Made by a program: the position numbers and the translations under genes. From Sarcophilus harrisii (Eukaryota; Chordata; Mammalia; Dasyuromorphia; Dasyuridae): a DNA stretch of 64,000 nucleotides. Positions within the stretch are counted from its first letter, which is position 1. Each line of letters begins with the position of its first letter. Positions 42,101-54,716 of this stretch are shown one piece after another. The notes beneath the pieces are model-generated. The model did not search any database, was not told the DNA's origin, and was given only the letters and a program-made list of their open reading frames with translations. The stretch is taken from assembly GCF_902635505.1 (NCBI RefSeq), contig NC_045430.1, positions 1,382,177 to 1,446,176 of the forward strand, in the 5' to 3' direction.

Positions 42101-44999
42101 GCATCTAGCCTTAGATTGGAGACTTTCAGTGACGAGGGGCCTCCCCACTCCATCTGGGTGAATACAAACCCATATTCATATGAAAATTCTCTCGTAGACA
42201 CATGCAAACATGGCAGGGAGGCCGCTGGTGGAGTGGAGGAGGCCCTTGGAGCCAGTAGGTTTTGTCTTTGTCCTGCTTTTGCTTTCCCCCTCCCTGATAC
42301 TCGGTTACCTCCTTTGTAAAATGGGATCCATGGCTTCCCAGCTTGGATACTCCCTGTTCTAAGCTCTGGTGTTCTATTGTATCATAAAAAGGGTTGATTT
42401 TGGAGGTAAGATCTCTGTCCAGATCTGAGTCTGTGTGTCCTTGGTCCAGGCCATTTGCTCATCCATTAGGGGGGAGTTCAGTTGTAGAGGAACCTTAAAT
42501 TCCCCCTAATCTCTGGTACTCTAGTGTTCCTTCCAGCTTCTTGTGGGCAAGGGGAGCTTCCGATTTCTTCAGTTTCTATCCTAGCATCAAGACTTGCACA
42601 TTAGGAATATGTCATACCTGTTTATCTTTACTTGCATATTCTGTGAGTTTGAGGCAGGGATCACCCATCTGGCTGAGGGGGCACCTTGCTTTGGGTCCCC
42701 TTTCTTCCTTTCTTAGAAGCCTCTCCCACAAAAGGTGAGACTAGGTTTTTCCCTCTATGGGAACCCTGGAGTCATCTTTCCAGTAGAAATCTCCTAGGTC
42801 CCAACCTTTCAGATTTGCTTATCATCTATCCATCCATGCATCCATGCATCCATCCAGCCAGCCATGCATCCACTGCTGGATTAGACTAAGAAAGGAACCC
42901 CAGATGATAGCTAAATATTCTATCTCCTCAATTCAAAGGAAATCCCAATATGTAGCCTGGAAGAACTGGAAAGTCTGGTGCTTTCGGGTTGTTATTTAAC
43001 TTGGGGCTGGAGAAGAGAGAGGTCTTTAGGAAAGAATCATCCACTCACTAAGTTAACTGTGTCTAATAGCCAAGTCATCAATCCGAGACCCTGAGTTTAC
43101 AGAAATCTCTGCTAAATGGGAATTTTGTCTTCTTCGGAAATCTTCATTAATGAAAATGCTTGGTTCTAATGCTCTAGAAATGTGGTGATTTCCCTAAGGA
43201 AGTCCTTCCTTTGAAAATCAATAAATGAAAGAATGAATGACCTGTTCCTTCCTGCTCTGGAACAGGACAGTTGGAGAAGAGGCTGACCCTCAGCCTGCAG
43301 CAGGGGTCCTGGGCCTATAGGTAGTTGTGTCTGAAGGCGTCCTCTAAAATCAAGACCCTAAGAATAGGAAAAGGAAAGGGGGAGAGACCAGAGAAGGTGA
43401 GCTGGGCTCTCCAGGGCAAACTAACTACCCAGTGACTGTCCTCTCTGCCCATTTATCCCGATCATTTTCTCCCCAGTCCTCTTAACTCAGGAGAATGCAG
43501 CCAGACATACTAGGCCAGAGGTTTCACGGATCCCAGGGTCTTTGCTGCTTTAGTCTCTCTCCCTTCCCTCTGAATCTCACTTTCCCCTTCTGTAAAATGG
43601 AAGTACTGTGATAATATTTGTGCCCCTGGGAGCCAAGGGCTTTGAAACCCTGAAGTCTTAGGGGGACTGATGCTGTAACTAGCCAGGGGTTCTGAGAGCT
43701 CACCCTAGAAGTGGCTTCTCAGAGGACAAGGGATTTACCCAGGAAGGATTCAGAAAGCTGGTTTTTTGTTCGGCCTTGGCTGACAGACGTGTGTGGATGA
43801 CCAGTTACTGGGTCTGCTCTTTCTTCTGGAAAATGAAAGGATGACATTCTTCAGAGAATATTTAGCGAATCTGGCCTGGGCAGGCAATCTTTCCTGTAAA
43901 TCTATTCTGTCTATGTTGGTGAGTAAGTTGAGACCTGTTTCTGAGTAGACCTGACTTGTGGCCACCCAGAGACAGAGAGAAAGGCAGGCCATCCCCTCTG
44001 GGGAGAGGTGCCACCTGGGACGCTGCTCTGCAGTTCTGGTGCTTCCATGGGCCCTGGGGCACTCCCTATGACCTGGAGGAAAATTTAGGGCATGGTCTTA
44101 AAGCAGAGAATTTAGTAAATGCAGGGTTCCCAAATCCAGTCCCCCTCAATAGGGAAACTAAGGCCAAATAATGGGAAAGTGACTTGCCTAAGGTGCAGTT
44201 TACTAAGTAGGTTTGAGTTGTAATCCTTTGGAGCACTTTTCTCCCTTTGGGCCACCCCAGTTAGTGGTACTGAACCTTAGGTTAGAACCCTCCCTTCTAG
44301 TCCCAGCTTTTCACAGTGTGACTCTCATTTCCCTTTGCTGTCTGGTCCTTAATTTCAAAGTCATTTTATGGGGTCAGAGGAGGTTGACAAGCTTTGTCTT
44401 CTTTATGAACTGGCTACAATGAGGAGCCAGAGAAAGGAAAGGGGAAAAAAGCTTTGGCTGCTCTGGAATACCATTAGCATTTGGGATGGGAGCAGGCTTC
44501 CAGCCTGGCCTGAATGAACCCTGGCCAGGGATGAGATAAAAAAAAAAAATCCCAGAGCCTGGACTCCCGGGGACCTCAGGTGGGCAACCGTTGGTGGCCT
44601 GGGATGCCCTGATAGGGCAGATCACCTCGCTGGACCTCTCCTTCCTGAATACATCTGAATCAGGGGCAGGGGGATTGCAGCTAGAGACCCGCAGCCTCTG
44701 CCTTTCATAGGGGCCGGCAGCGATCTCAGAGAGCTCGGGAATCCTCCTACACGGTCCCCGGGGTCGATTCATTTCTGAGACTCCCTCATTCCCAGAGTCC
44801 TTCTCCCAGACTCTTTCTTTCTGTCTCTCTCTCTTTGTGTCTGTCGGTGTCTGTCTGTGTGTCTCTCACACGCGCGAGCATCGTGTGCGCACAGCCACAA
44901 TTACCTCTTCATCTCCTTTTGACGGAAGCTCCCCTTCCCCAGGGACTTTCTTTTGGGGGGAGGATTTGGTCCCCCGGTAGTCACGGCCCCCCCGGGATC
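39112..44999 (+). other. WNT7B: WNT7B intron 1, proximal part
   Basis: CpG-rich until about 39660, with a CACATTCCTG (TEAD-like) word at 39683. Then ordinary intron with a GA-rich patch at 41085-41240, CA-rich patch at 41925-42005, MIR-like pieces at 41520-41720, 42000-42150 and 43560-43700. No exon recognised. Confidence 0.5.
42822..42876 (+). repeat. (CATC)n with CAGC variants
   Basis: ATCTATCCATCCATGCATCC followed by further CATC and CAGC units. Confidence 0.85.
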
Positions 45000-47255
45000 T
45001 CGGAGAGAGTGCGGCGGAGGTGCGAGCGGGACTCTATCCCATTGTCACCCTCCCGTCCTTTAAGCAGCCACTTGAGAGGGGGGGACAGACCTGGAGGGTT
45101 AGCCCCACCCCTCGGGGCTAAAGGCAGCTCGCTCTAAACCTGGAAAGGCTGGGAGCGGAGGGCGGGCGGGGAGAGACAGGGGCAGGGAAGGGACCGGGAG
45201 CAGGCAGAAAAAGCCCGAGGCAGACAGAGAGAGGAGAAAAGGAGAAGGCGCGAGGGATCGAAAGAGAGATGGAGAGGGAGAGACGGCAGAGATAGGGGGA
45301 GGCAGGGAGGAGGAGGCGGGAGATCCTGCTGGTCACCGTCGCTCGCGCAGATACAGACCGGCAAGCGCTGGGACACGGGCACATAGGCCGGTGCACTTGG
45401 CAGCGGGGACAGCGGCCGGTCCTTCTCCCGCACGGTGGCGGGGACGGAGCGGGGAGTCCGTGTTGCTCCGAGTCCGGGTCGGGCCTGAAGGCAGCGGCGG
45501 CGGCGGCAGAGGCAGCGGCGTGTCAGGGACTGCCCCTGTAGCCCGGGCGCTCCGCCTCCCCGCGCCCCAGAGCCACGGGCGCAGGGCTAGCCGCCGACCT
45601 CGGCCGCCCTGGTCCCCGGGAGGGCGGCCAGGCCGGGAGCGTCCTCCTCCCCCCCCGGGAGGGGTGTTGGCCCCGGGCCCGGGAGGGAACGCCCTGGGCC
45701 CGGCGGCCCGCATGCCTGGCCCCGAGCCGCCCCCAGGTTGGAGGGTGCCCCCCCCCCCCGCCGGCGGGCCCGGAGCTCTGCACCGAGCCGGGGAGCGGGG
45801 AGGGGATTGGGCAGCCTGGAGGGGGCGGGAGTGGCCGCCTGAGCCCGCCATGCTCCCCGCCGGCTCGCACGGCGCTCTCTTCTCCATCTACTACCCGCAG
45901 ATCTTCCTCACTCTTACCAGCGGCAGCACCTGAATGGCCTTGCATCCCCTGCCCACCTCTGCCCCTCCTCCTGCCCCGGGGACCCCGGCTCTTGCGGCCG
46001 CTCACACCGACGGCTGCCAACATTGCCTTTCCCAGGAGAGGGCCCGGGCGCAGCGCTCAGGTGCTTGCTTCTCCCGGGTGTGGAGGTGGAGGCTTGGGGC
46101 GGGGGGAGGGGCAAGGACACCTGATACAGCCCCTCCCACCCCAGCCCAGTCCGAGCAGCCCCCCAAGCCTCCTCGGGTGGGCAATGGACAGGCCCAGGCA
46201 GCCTGGAGAGGGGGACGGGAGCGTGGGGTCTTGCCCGGGGGGGCCTTGGGTGTGTGGGGTGGGGTGGGGAGGGATGGCGGAGACTAGGAGGTGCTTTGCC
46301 GTCCTCCTTTTCCGGGGGGGGGGCGCGCTGTCCCCATCCCCGCCCTGTCCCCGTCTGCTGCGGGTGCCGGGTCAGGGAGGGAAGCACAGTCGGAAGCGCA
46401 GCCCCGCACAGGAGCGCAGGTGAGACGAGGAGATCGGGAACCCTTCGGGAACCCTCGAGGTTTGGGGGGGCGGGGAGCTGGGTGGGCAGAAAGACGAGAC
46501 AGCTGTCAGTAATGGGGAGGGGGGGGAGCGAGCCGAGACCATCCCCCTCCCCACCTAGGGGAGGCCGCGCCCCCGGGACGTGGAGGAGCCCGGGAGGGGA
46601 CTTCGGTCCCGTTAGCGGGCCGAGGGGCCCCGCTCCCCGCCGCCCCTATCGGGCCAGTTCCGGGGGCGGCCCGAGTTGCGTCTCGGGCAGAGGGTCCGCA
46701 CGCGGCCCGGGCCGCAGCGCCTCCCTCCGCCTGGGACTCGGTAATGAAACGCACGTGGCTGGCTCGGGCTTTCCGAGACGTTTGATTGATGGAACCTTGG
46801 TTGGCCGGGATGGAGATGGGGGGTTGCGGGCGGCGCTGGGAGGGTGGAGTTAAGGGCACCGCCTCGATGAAGCGCGGAGCGAGCAAAGCCCACGCGGCGG
46901 CTTCTTGCCTCAGTCTCCCGATTTGGTCTCGCGGGGCTGGTGTCGTTCGGGGAGCCCCTGGCAACGCTAGGCTGGCTTTGGCGCTAAGCGGCCGGCTCTC
47001 TCCGGGGCTCTTTCTCTTTCTAGGTCATTGCCTCAGCCTCTCTCTTGCTCCTTAGCTCTCTTCTCCGTGACGCTTTCTGGCTTCTGGATGTCTCTGGGTC
47101 ACCGTCTCTTCGTTCTCAGGGGCCCTCTCTTCTTCGCTCCCGGGGGTCTCCCTGGGCTCGGGGCGGCTCGCTGTCTTGCCCAGGGGCCCGAGGGTGGGGG
47201 CCGTTCCCAATGCTGTGCCGGAGGAGGTGGGCCGCGGGCTGGGCTGGGGCCAGGC
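45000..47255 (+). promoter_or_regulatory. Intronic CpG-rich block, candidate alternative WNT7B promoter
   Basis: About 2.2 kb of very GC-rich, CpG-dense sequence inside WNT7B intron 1. It contains long G and C runs and GC boxes and encloses the peptide resembling the alternative first exon at 45850. No other exon was recognised. The sequence returns to ordinary composition near 47260. Confidence 0.5.
45850..45930 (+). CDS. WNT7B: Probable alternative first exon of WNT7B (possibly damaged)
   Basis: The frame from 45850 reads MLPAGSHGALFSIYYPQIFL, then TLTSGST and a stop. This resembles the alternative amino terminus I recall for mouse Wnt7b (MLLLSPRSALVSVYCPQIFL, then LLSSGSYL). It lies 7.4 kb inside intron 1, within a second CpG-rich block, as expected for an alternative promoter exon. 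After SGS the expected Tyr-Leu would need TACCT, but the sequence has ACCTGAATGG. It looks as if one T is missing, and no GT donor follows at the needed phase. Either the exon is decayed here, or it splices elsewhere (an AGGTGC lies near 46059), or the assembly has small deletions. The match to the mouse isoform is from memory. Confidence 0.45.
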
Positions 47256-47264
47256 TGCAGTCCT

Positions 47265-47455
47265 AATAACTCCCCCTCCCCCACTATAAACGGAGACCAT
47301 TTTTTCCCCTCCAACCCCTAGGAAATTACTATCCTACCAAGTTTTCCTTCTATAAATAGTCACAAATCTTGAAACAAAAGTTTTCAACCGCACACCAGAT
47401 GCTGGGAGGCTGCGGTTTCCCTTGCTGTGTGACATAATTATAAGGTCCGAAATCG
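47265..47455. promoter_or_regulatory. Candidate intronic enhancer of WNT7B
   Basis: A block of unique, AT-balanced sequence directly after the intronic CpG-rich region. It contains a perfect MEF2-type site CTATAAATAG (47350-47359) and two RUNX-type cores in opposite orientation, AACCGCA at 47386-47392 and TGCGGTTT at 47411-47418. TGTGACATAATTATAAGG follows. The motif spacing is enhancer-like, but conservation cannot be judged here. Confidence 0.35.
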
Positions 47456-47825
47456 GTGCCCCAGCCCCAAGGCCCAGTGGCGGAGGCAGAAGCCCAGGGC
47501 CCTTGCAGCTCGGGGTGGGGGCAGGGCCGGCCCGACCCGCACGGGCCACTGAGGAGGTGACAGCTGGGGACTTGGGGATGAGGGGGTGGGGCAGAGGGCC
47601 AGGACCAGCCCTGGGACCAGGGAGGCTGCTAGCTCTTTGGGCCGTGACATCATGGAGAGACTCCCGGGCCAGCAGGGCTGGCAGGGACTTCAGAAGTGGG
47701 TCTAGGCCAGTGCTCTCTCATCTTATAGATCAAGAAACAGGGGCTGGGGGTGGAAAAGCCCTGCCCAAGGTCAGCCAGGCAGAGCTAAAGTCAGAACTTG
47801 GTCCAGAGGCTGAGAGCAGCTTTGA

Positions 47826-47960
47826 CTGAAGCACGATTCAGTGGGGAGAGCGCTGAGTCCCAAAGGTTTGGGTTCAAATTCATCTTCTAATGCTCATAAG
47901 ACGTGTGACCTTAAACAAGCCCCTTCTTCCTTCGCAAATTAGGGGGCCCGCCTCCAAGAG
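47826..47960 (+). mobile_element. MIR/THER1-like SINE
   Basis: GATTCAGTGGGGAGAGCG, TTTGGGTTCAAATTCATC and GTGTGACCTTAAACAAGCCC give the tRNA-like head (B-box GGTTCAAAT) and core. Similar but weaker copies are at 19010-19130, 51320-51480, 58005-58110, 60835-60990 and 61465-61585, all plus strand. Confidence 0.6.
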
Positions 47961-48129
47961 ATCATGGATGGCCAAGCTGGATTCTCACTCAAGCCCTGGG
48001 CGGAGGAATCTGTTACCACAGATCTGGCCCCAGCCCGTTCCCTCCAAGCAGGGAATCCAGTCGTCCCAGGGTCCTCTAGTGCTCCTCCTGAATATTTCTT
48101 AGCCATCCCCGCACTTGGAACCAACTTCA

Positions 48130-48885
48130 TTTTCCTTTTTTTGTTGTTGATAAGAGCTTTGTATTTTTCAAAATACATATATAGTATTCGAATCCACCCT
48201 TACAAAACCTTGTATTCCTGATTCTTCTCCTTTTCTCCTTCCCCCTCCCCTAGACAGCAAGTAATCTAATAGAGGTTAAATATAATTCTTCTAAATATAT
48301 TTCCACATTTATCGTGCTGCACAAGAAAAATCAGATCAAAAAGAAAAAAAAACTGAGAAAGAAAGAAAAACAAACAACAACAAAGGTGAAAATCCTATGC
48401 TTTGAGCCACATTTGAGCCACATTGAGCCATAGTTCTCTCTCTGGATGTGGATGGCTTTCCCCTTTGCAAGTCTATTGGAACTGCCTTGAATCACGTCAT
48501 CATTGAGAAGAGCCAAGTCCATCACAGTTGACCATCCTATAATCCTGTTGCCTTTGTACAATGGTCTCCTGGTCCTGCTCATTTCCCTTAGTGTCAGTTC
48601 CTGTAAGTCTCTTCAGACCTTTCTAAAATCATCGTGCCGATCATTTCTTACGGAACAATCATATTCCATAACATCCACATACCACAATTTATTCAGCCAT
48701 TCCCCAATTGATGGGCAGCCACTCAGTTTCCAGTCCCTTGCCACTACAAAAAAAGAGTTGCTATAAACACTTTTGCACATGTGTTTTTTCCCCTTGTTTA
48801 TGAGCTCTTTAGGATACAGACCCAGTAGAGACGCTGCTGGATCAAAGGGGATGCAGTTTGATGGCCCCTTGGGCACAGAGGAATG
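48130..48885 (-). mobile_element. LINE-1 (marsupial L1), 5'-truncated, in WNT7B intron 1
   Basis: Same family as the copies at 30 and 31.5 kb. TTGAATCACGTCATCATTGA, GGTCCTGCTCATTTCCCTTA and GATGGGCAGCCACTCAGTTT mark the ORF2 end and 3' UTR on the minus strand. The minus-strand frame 48613-48876 keeps the ORF2-like run WLNKLWYVDVMEYDCSVRND. It is truncated within ORF2, giving about 0.75 kb. Confidence 0.85.
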
Positions 48886-51800
48886 AAGTTCTTAAAGCAC
48901 GGCTCTTCCCTCTACTCAACCTGAACTGGGATTGTTGCACCCTCAGACTATAACCCCTTCCTGCTTACAGCCTTGCTAGAAGAGGTGATCTCGGGGTGCC
49001 TCTTGATGGAGCCTTAGATTCCAGTCTCTGAGAATCAGTTTCCCCACCAGTAAAATGAGCAGGTTAGAATAGATGACTTGTGGGACTGCACTGGCTCTTA
49101 CATTTCTGTGTTCCTGTTCCAATGCCCTCCCATCTCTGATGTTCCATATTCTAGGTTCCCTTCTAGATATCTCTGATTCCCCAGGATTGCCAGCCTGACA
49201 CCAATATCTGTAGGTTTTCAGTTCTTACACTGCTCCCCCAAACCAGAAGATAGGGCAAATAAAAGCAGGTTGGCCAGGCCTGAGGAGAGGGTCTCCCATC
49301 ATGCCCTGAGCCAGGCCTAAATGGCTCTTGTAGGAGGGTCCAAGCCCATCCCTTCCTACTCTTGGAGGGAAGAAACATGAGCTCATTTCACATATGGGGA
49401 AACTTGTCCAAGATCGAAAGGGAGGAGATTCAGTCTTAAAACTGGAGGCAAGTATCTGGAGTTTTCTGTCTCCACCACATTGCCTGGAAGCAAGCTGATG
49501 TGGTTAGAACAGTTCTCTTGATGTACAGGAGGGGAAACTGAGGCGAAGGCAGATGACGTAGTTTTATAACTTAAAATGTCAAAGCTGTGCGCATCTGTGT
49601 GGATGCACTGTGGAGCCAGGTAAATTAAACCCCCTGATTTGACACTTGGATCTAGGGAGGGGAAGGCTCTTCGCTTGGGTCCCCTGGGGTAGACGGGACG
49701 AGTCAAACAGAAATCAAGGTCTGCCATTTCTCTGGATGTTTCTGCTGGCGATCTGTGAGCACCAGTCCCGGGCAAAGTACACGTGGGGTGAGTGTGGGTG
49801 GGGAAGCTTCAGCCTCTGTGCAAGGTAGAGAATCCCGGCCAGTGTCCAGCACCCTCTCCACTAAACCAAGAAGCCTGCCCCCAGGCAGCACCAGAGATTG
49901 GAGGATGGAATTCTCCAACTGAAAGGGATCTCCGAGCTCTCCCAGTCCAAGCCCCACATTTTACAGACACAAAAACCGAGACCCAGAGAGAGGCCTTGAT
50001 TTGTCCAGTGCTCCAAAGCCAGTGAGCATCAGGGGTGGGCTTGGAACCCCCTGCTTGCTAATTCTAAGCACTAGAGACTAGGCCGATTTGTCCCTTACTC
50101 AGATTCAGTGATGCAAATCAGCAGTTATTGAATAACTGGCTGGTGTGACAGACATGCTCCCTGCCTTCCGGAAGCTGTCAGTCCCCAAGGGCGGGGGGGT
50201 GTGAGGCTCCCTTAGGGAGCAGTCCTCCCAGCATCGTGAAAACTGACCCAGATCCATGTCGCTTTCTGTCACCAAGTGCCTTCCTTCTCTCAGCTTCTCT
50301 GAGCCTTCCTGGGATCCCTCTTCAAGTTAGTCAGAAAGAGACGGAGACAGCAAAAGTAGTCATGGAGCCTTGGGAAGGAGTGAGCTAATGGTTATTGAAG
50401 GGATTCGAGCCCACTGGCTATGACCGACCGTTAGGGATTCTTTAGAATGGGCTCAGGAATGAATGGGTAGATGGGTTCTATTGAGACAAGTGAGGTAAAG
50501 CATGTTCTAGAGTGTAAAATTCCATGTAAATGCCGACCCCAGCCTGAGCTTCCAGGATACTGTAAAATCCCCTCAGGAACATGGACTGTACAGATGCCCT
50601 TTGGCATCTTCTCCCTGTCACACGCCGTTGAATGTCCAGGGACTTGGTCCAGTCCCCTTTTGGTATTTATTTTTCTTTTTCCTCTGTTCTCTGGACTCTT
50701 ATTTCTTCGCTGTTCTGGGTACATGGTGGTTAGGAAATCCAGAACCAGAGGCTGAAGAGCAAATATTCGCTTTTTGAGACAGGCTACAGAAGGGGGCTTT
50801 GAAGGGATGTGGACCCTCTGTGGGTCTGTCTCCCTCGGTGGAGGCTGGCAGCCATGTGTTTAGGATCATATCCACACGTGGCTTGGCTGGATGTCCTCTG
50901 AGCGAGGGAAAGAATCTGCCTGTCTCACAGCAGAACAGGGACAGAGTGGGTCACCTGGAGGACTGTTTGGCAGCCAGAGGAAGGCAAGGTTGTGGGCAGG
51001 AGATCCGGCTCCACAGCCCCTCCCTGCTTTGGCATTTTCAGTCCCCACTTGTAGTTATTCACAAATTTGGTGTTTTATTTCCCAAGCACCCTCCCAGCTC
51101 TGACTTGCCTGTAATAAGGACCCTCCTAGCTCTGACAGTTTGGGTGCCGTTCTCTGATCCTGTGATTGCCCACTGGAACCGACTGACTCATCAGGCTGAC
51201 AGGATGGTTACTCATTGACCACCTGGGCATTTGAGATGTGGCTCAGAGTTAAGGGGCAATCTCCTGTTGTTGCCGTCATGAAGCTGTGGCTTCATTTGTC
51301 ACCGGGAACTGGGATTGGTGAGGACCTCTCTTGGCAGTGAAGCCCAATGGACAGAAGCCTGTCCTGGGAAGCAAAGGAGCTGCCTTTCACCCTTGCTCTG
51401 CCTGTAGTAGCATAGAGACTTGAACAAGTCCATTAACATACTTCCTCCTCTGCCAATGATTCTTTCTTAATCTGTTCTCAGCTCCCAGTTCAGATGTTCT
51501 GTGGTATATGTTCTTGGCTTCATCCTCGCTCTGAGATCCTAAGTCCTAAGCTTCCTCCCAGCTTGGACATTCGATGTTCTCTGCTCTTTCCCTGCTCCCT
51601 CCTAGCTCTGACATTTGGGGTTCTTGCCCTGACCTCCTTCAGTGGCCCTACCTCAGTCATCGCTTGGGAGATGTTGTTGTTCAGTGTGCCCAACTCTTCA
51701 TGATCCCATTTGGCATTTTCTTGGTAAAGATACTGAAGTGGTCGGCCACCCTACTTTTCCCATCGACCAGTAGTACCCTTCTGCCTATATGCAGGCTGGC

Positions 51801-54671
51801 AGGGGGCCGAGAACGGAGAATGCCGGGGCTATGAAGGGACCCCAGAGATCATCTAATCCAAGTTTCTCACTTGAGAGAGGAGGAAGCTGTTGTCCATGGA
51901 AGACCTTGGGTTTATTGTCCCCCTGTGTGTGCACCTTGAATGAAAAGATGGTTTTATTCATCAATTTAGTAACCCAAAATGCATGGCATAATGCCAGGCT
52001 CAAAGAAGGCTTCTAGACACACAGATAGAACAGTGTAAGAGCAAAGGACTTGGAGGATGATGTTCTAGACCAAAGTCCCAGACTCAGGACCTAGGTTGTC
52101 ACTCACCTGATTTCCCTCTCTCCTTGAATGCTCATAACAAAGTACTTTGAAGATCTAAAAACCCATCAGGGGTTTTGGTGGGCAGTCAAGTACGAGTAGA
52201 CAGTCTATCAGAAGAGATGAAGGAGGGAGAAGACAAAGTGGAGTTGGGGGGAGAGGGATATTAGCCCTCCAGGCTGCAGCATGAACCAGACTTGTGAATG
52301 AAAATAATTTATCTTGCTACTATTTTTTTTTTACATTTAATATTGTGTGAACTATTTCTGAGCAGGATGAAATGACTTCCTCTTATAAATGAATAAAGGA
52401 ATCTGGATGTAAGCTCATTGGGGACCATTCTTGCAGCACACAGATCGGGGGGTGATGTTTGAATCGTCTTCCCACCTGGTTTTGGTTTCTTTTGCTGGGT
52501 CTCTAGATTTTTGAGGCTTTTCATTTTGTCCAGCTTGAAGATGATCAGTATTTTGAGTGCCAGATTCCAAGAAAAAGTGTTGTCAGATTTCTGGATTGAT
52601 GTGATAGCTGCAGGATTGGAGGGATAGCAGCTATCAGGATGTTTTTGTTCCAGTTCAGTTTGTTGGCGAATTTCTCAGATATAATTTAGGACGTATACTT
52701 TACTTGGAGAGAAGCTTCTTATCCATTCATTTGTGAAAAAACAACTCTGAAAGACAAATGGCTTATTCTGACCACTGGCTCAGGTCTTCTTAGACATTTG
52801 GTACATGTGAAATTTTGGCCACTTGCAGTGATGCATTGCCTGGTTTTCATTATTTCTTTCCCTAATCTGCATTGGTCAGTAAGTCTGGACTCCTTAATGA
52901 TGAGCTTTCTGTAATTTCTAGTGTTGATGATCTGATCCTGTCAGAAAACCTTCCATTAAAAAAAACAACAGACAAACCCAAGTATCGTTGTTGTTCAGTC
53001 CTTGTTTGCTGACACAGAATTGGTTGAATTCATGTGGCTGTTACCCTGAAGGGCCTTTTGATTCTTCTCCTGGATCTTAGTAATTTCATAGGCTCCAGTG
53101 GAAGGTAAAACATTTTGGTCTCATTTGACAAATGAAACTCATTCAAGAAATATTTCTGAAATGCCCCAAACTGTGATACGTGACCCTGAAGGAGGACTGT
53201 TCCTATTCCTTCTGAGAGTTGACCTTCTAGTGGAACAGCTTATAGACATCCCCCCATCCTTAGCCCACTGCTTGGCAGCCTTTCCTCCCTCGCAGACTAA
53301 TATCTCTTCACTCCAGTGTTACTTTTATAAGTTTATCACGGGATCTTAGAACATCTCTGCAACCTCTTTGATGAGGGTCTCTCTGTAGATTCAGGACTCC
53401 TGGCTCTTTCATTAATATTAAATATGGCTTGGGGAGAGTACTCTTCAGATCTGTTATGGTCCTCTCAGCAGTTGGGCATTTTGGAGAGTCTGTGTCAAGA
53501 CTAGTATTGTGTAGGTGTTAATTACTTTAAATGTGATCTTCAAACCTAGCTTATTTTGTTGTGTTATTTTTTGGTGGTTCTGGGCTCATGATTTCACTGG
53601 AGTAAGAAACACCCTATGACAGCTGCCCGGGGCACTGAAAAGCTGTGATTTGCCCAGGGGCACATAACCCTGGTGGGTAAAAGGTAGATCTGGAACCTAT
53701 CTTTCCAGTGCTGATACTAGCTCTCCGTGACAATGGAGCCCAGGCTGAGAACAGGAAGGTATCTTCTCCTTGGGTGCATACCTAGATCTTTGGGGTCCAA
53801 ACCCATCCCTCTTTTTTATTCTGCTGTCTCAGGTTGAATGAAAGAACCTTGTTGGAAGCATCCCTGGCTCACTTAATCATCCCCTTCCACTGCTGGACAT
53901 TTCTGATCATTCCAGCAAGTGGGAACGGGCCTCCCAAAGCCTGCCCCACGATTCTGCCACCTGAGCCAAGAGGAGCAAGACCAAGCTCTTCTCTGTGGTT
54001 TGTTCTGGCAAAAACTTGAAGACCTTGTCCACGTCCCCCTCCTCCCCGAGGCTCATCTTCAGAGTGGGACGATCTCAAGACCTTTCCCGGCTGGTGGCCT
54101 CCCGGCCCCGTTTCCTGCTCATCCCTTCCTGTGGGAGCCAGGCCCACCATCTTGTGGCTCCTGGGTCCTTTCCACAACTCCCTCCCTCCCTTGTTAGATG
54201 AGACCCAACCTGATGAAAGGGTCATTGTGAGGCTGGGCCAGGCAGCTCCGGGAGGACAAAAACATCATTTGTCTTCTCTCGGAGCCACAGACGAGCCTCA
54301 ACCTGAGGCCCGGAGGACCTGGCGGGAGCAGGGGGAGGGCAGGCTGCTGGTCGAAGGAAGGAGAGGGGGCACTGGCCTGTCCTTCTGGTCACAGGCCAGT
54401 CACTCCAGCTGGACACAGGGGGAGGCCCCGATGGGTGGGGCCTGAACACAGTCACTGGGAGAAACAATCAGGCGGGGCCAGAACAGATGAAAGGGACCCC
54501 ACAGACCAGGACTTAGCAAAGGTGGGCGGCGGAAGCGGTTCTAGTCCTGGTGTGACCTCGGAGTCATATAGTCACAAGTCACTTTGGTTTTCCCATTTGT
54601 ACAACGTGGGTGTGGTACTAGATGAGCTCTAGGAACTTTTCCAGCTTTTACTTTGTATATTCCAAGATTCC

Positions 54672-54672
<1 letters not shown>
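48886..54672 (+). other. WNT7B: WNT7B intron 1, middle part
   Basis: Intron with an old repeat at 49905-50075 (CTGAAAGGGATCTCCGAGC, TTTTACAGACACAAAAACCG), MIR-like pieces and minisatellite remnants. 52.2-53.6 kb is AT-rich and seems unique. No exon recognised. Confidence 0.45.
51665..51762 (-). mobile_element. Fragment of MAR/MON-type SINE
   Basis: GTTGTTGTTCAGTGTGCCCA, CATGATCCCATTTGGCATTT and TTGGTAAAGATACTGAAGTG are the reversed SINE tail (GTCGGACACGACTGA-type end). Only the tail is clear. Confidence 0.6.

Positions 54673-54715
<43 letters not shown>
54673..54715 (+). repeat. 43-base C homopolymer
   Basis: Uninterrupted C run directly at the left edge of the reverse-oriented 33-bp minisatellite. 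Its length should be treated as approximate because such runs are hard to sequence. Confidence 0.9.

Positions 54716-54716
<1 letters not shown>

Noticed and set aside
45391-45933. Longer 180-residue frame ending in the WNT7B-like peptide
   Set aside because: Only the last 27 residues resemble anything known; the upstream part is GC-rich leader sequence, and the inner ATG at 45850 fits the expected start.
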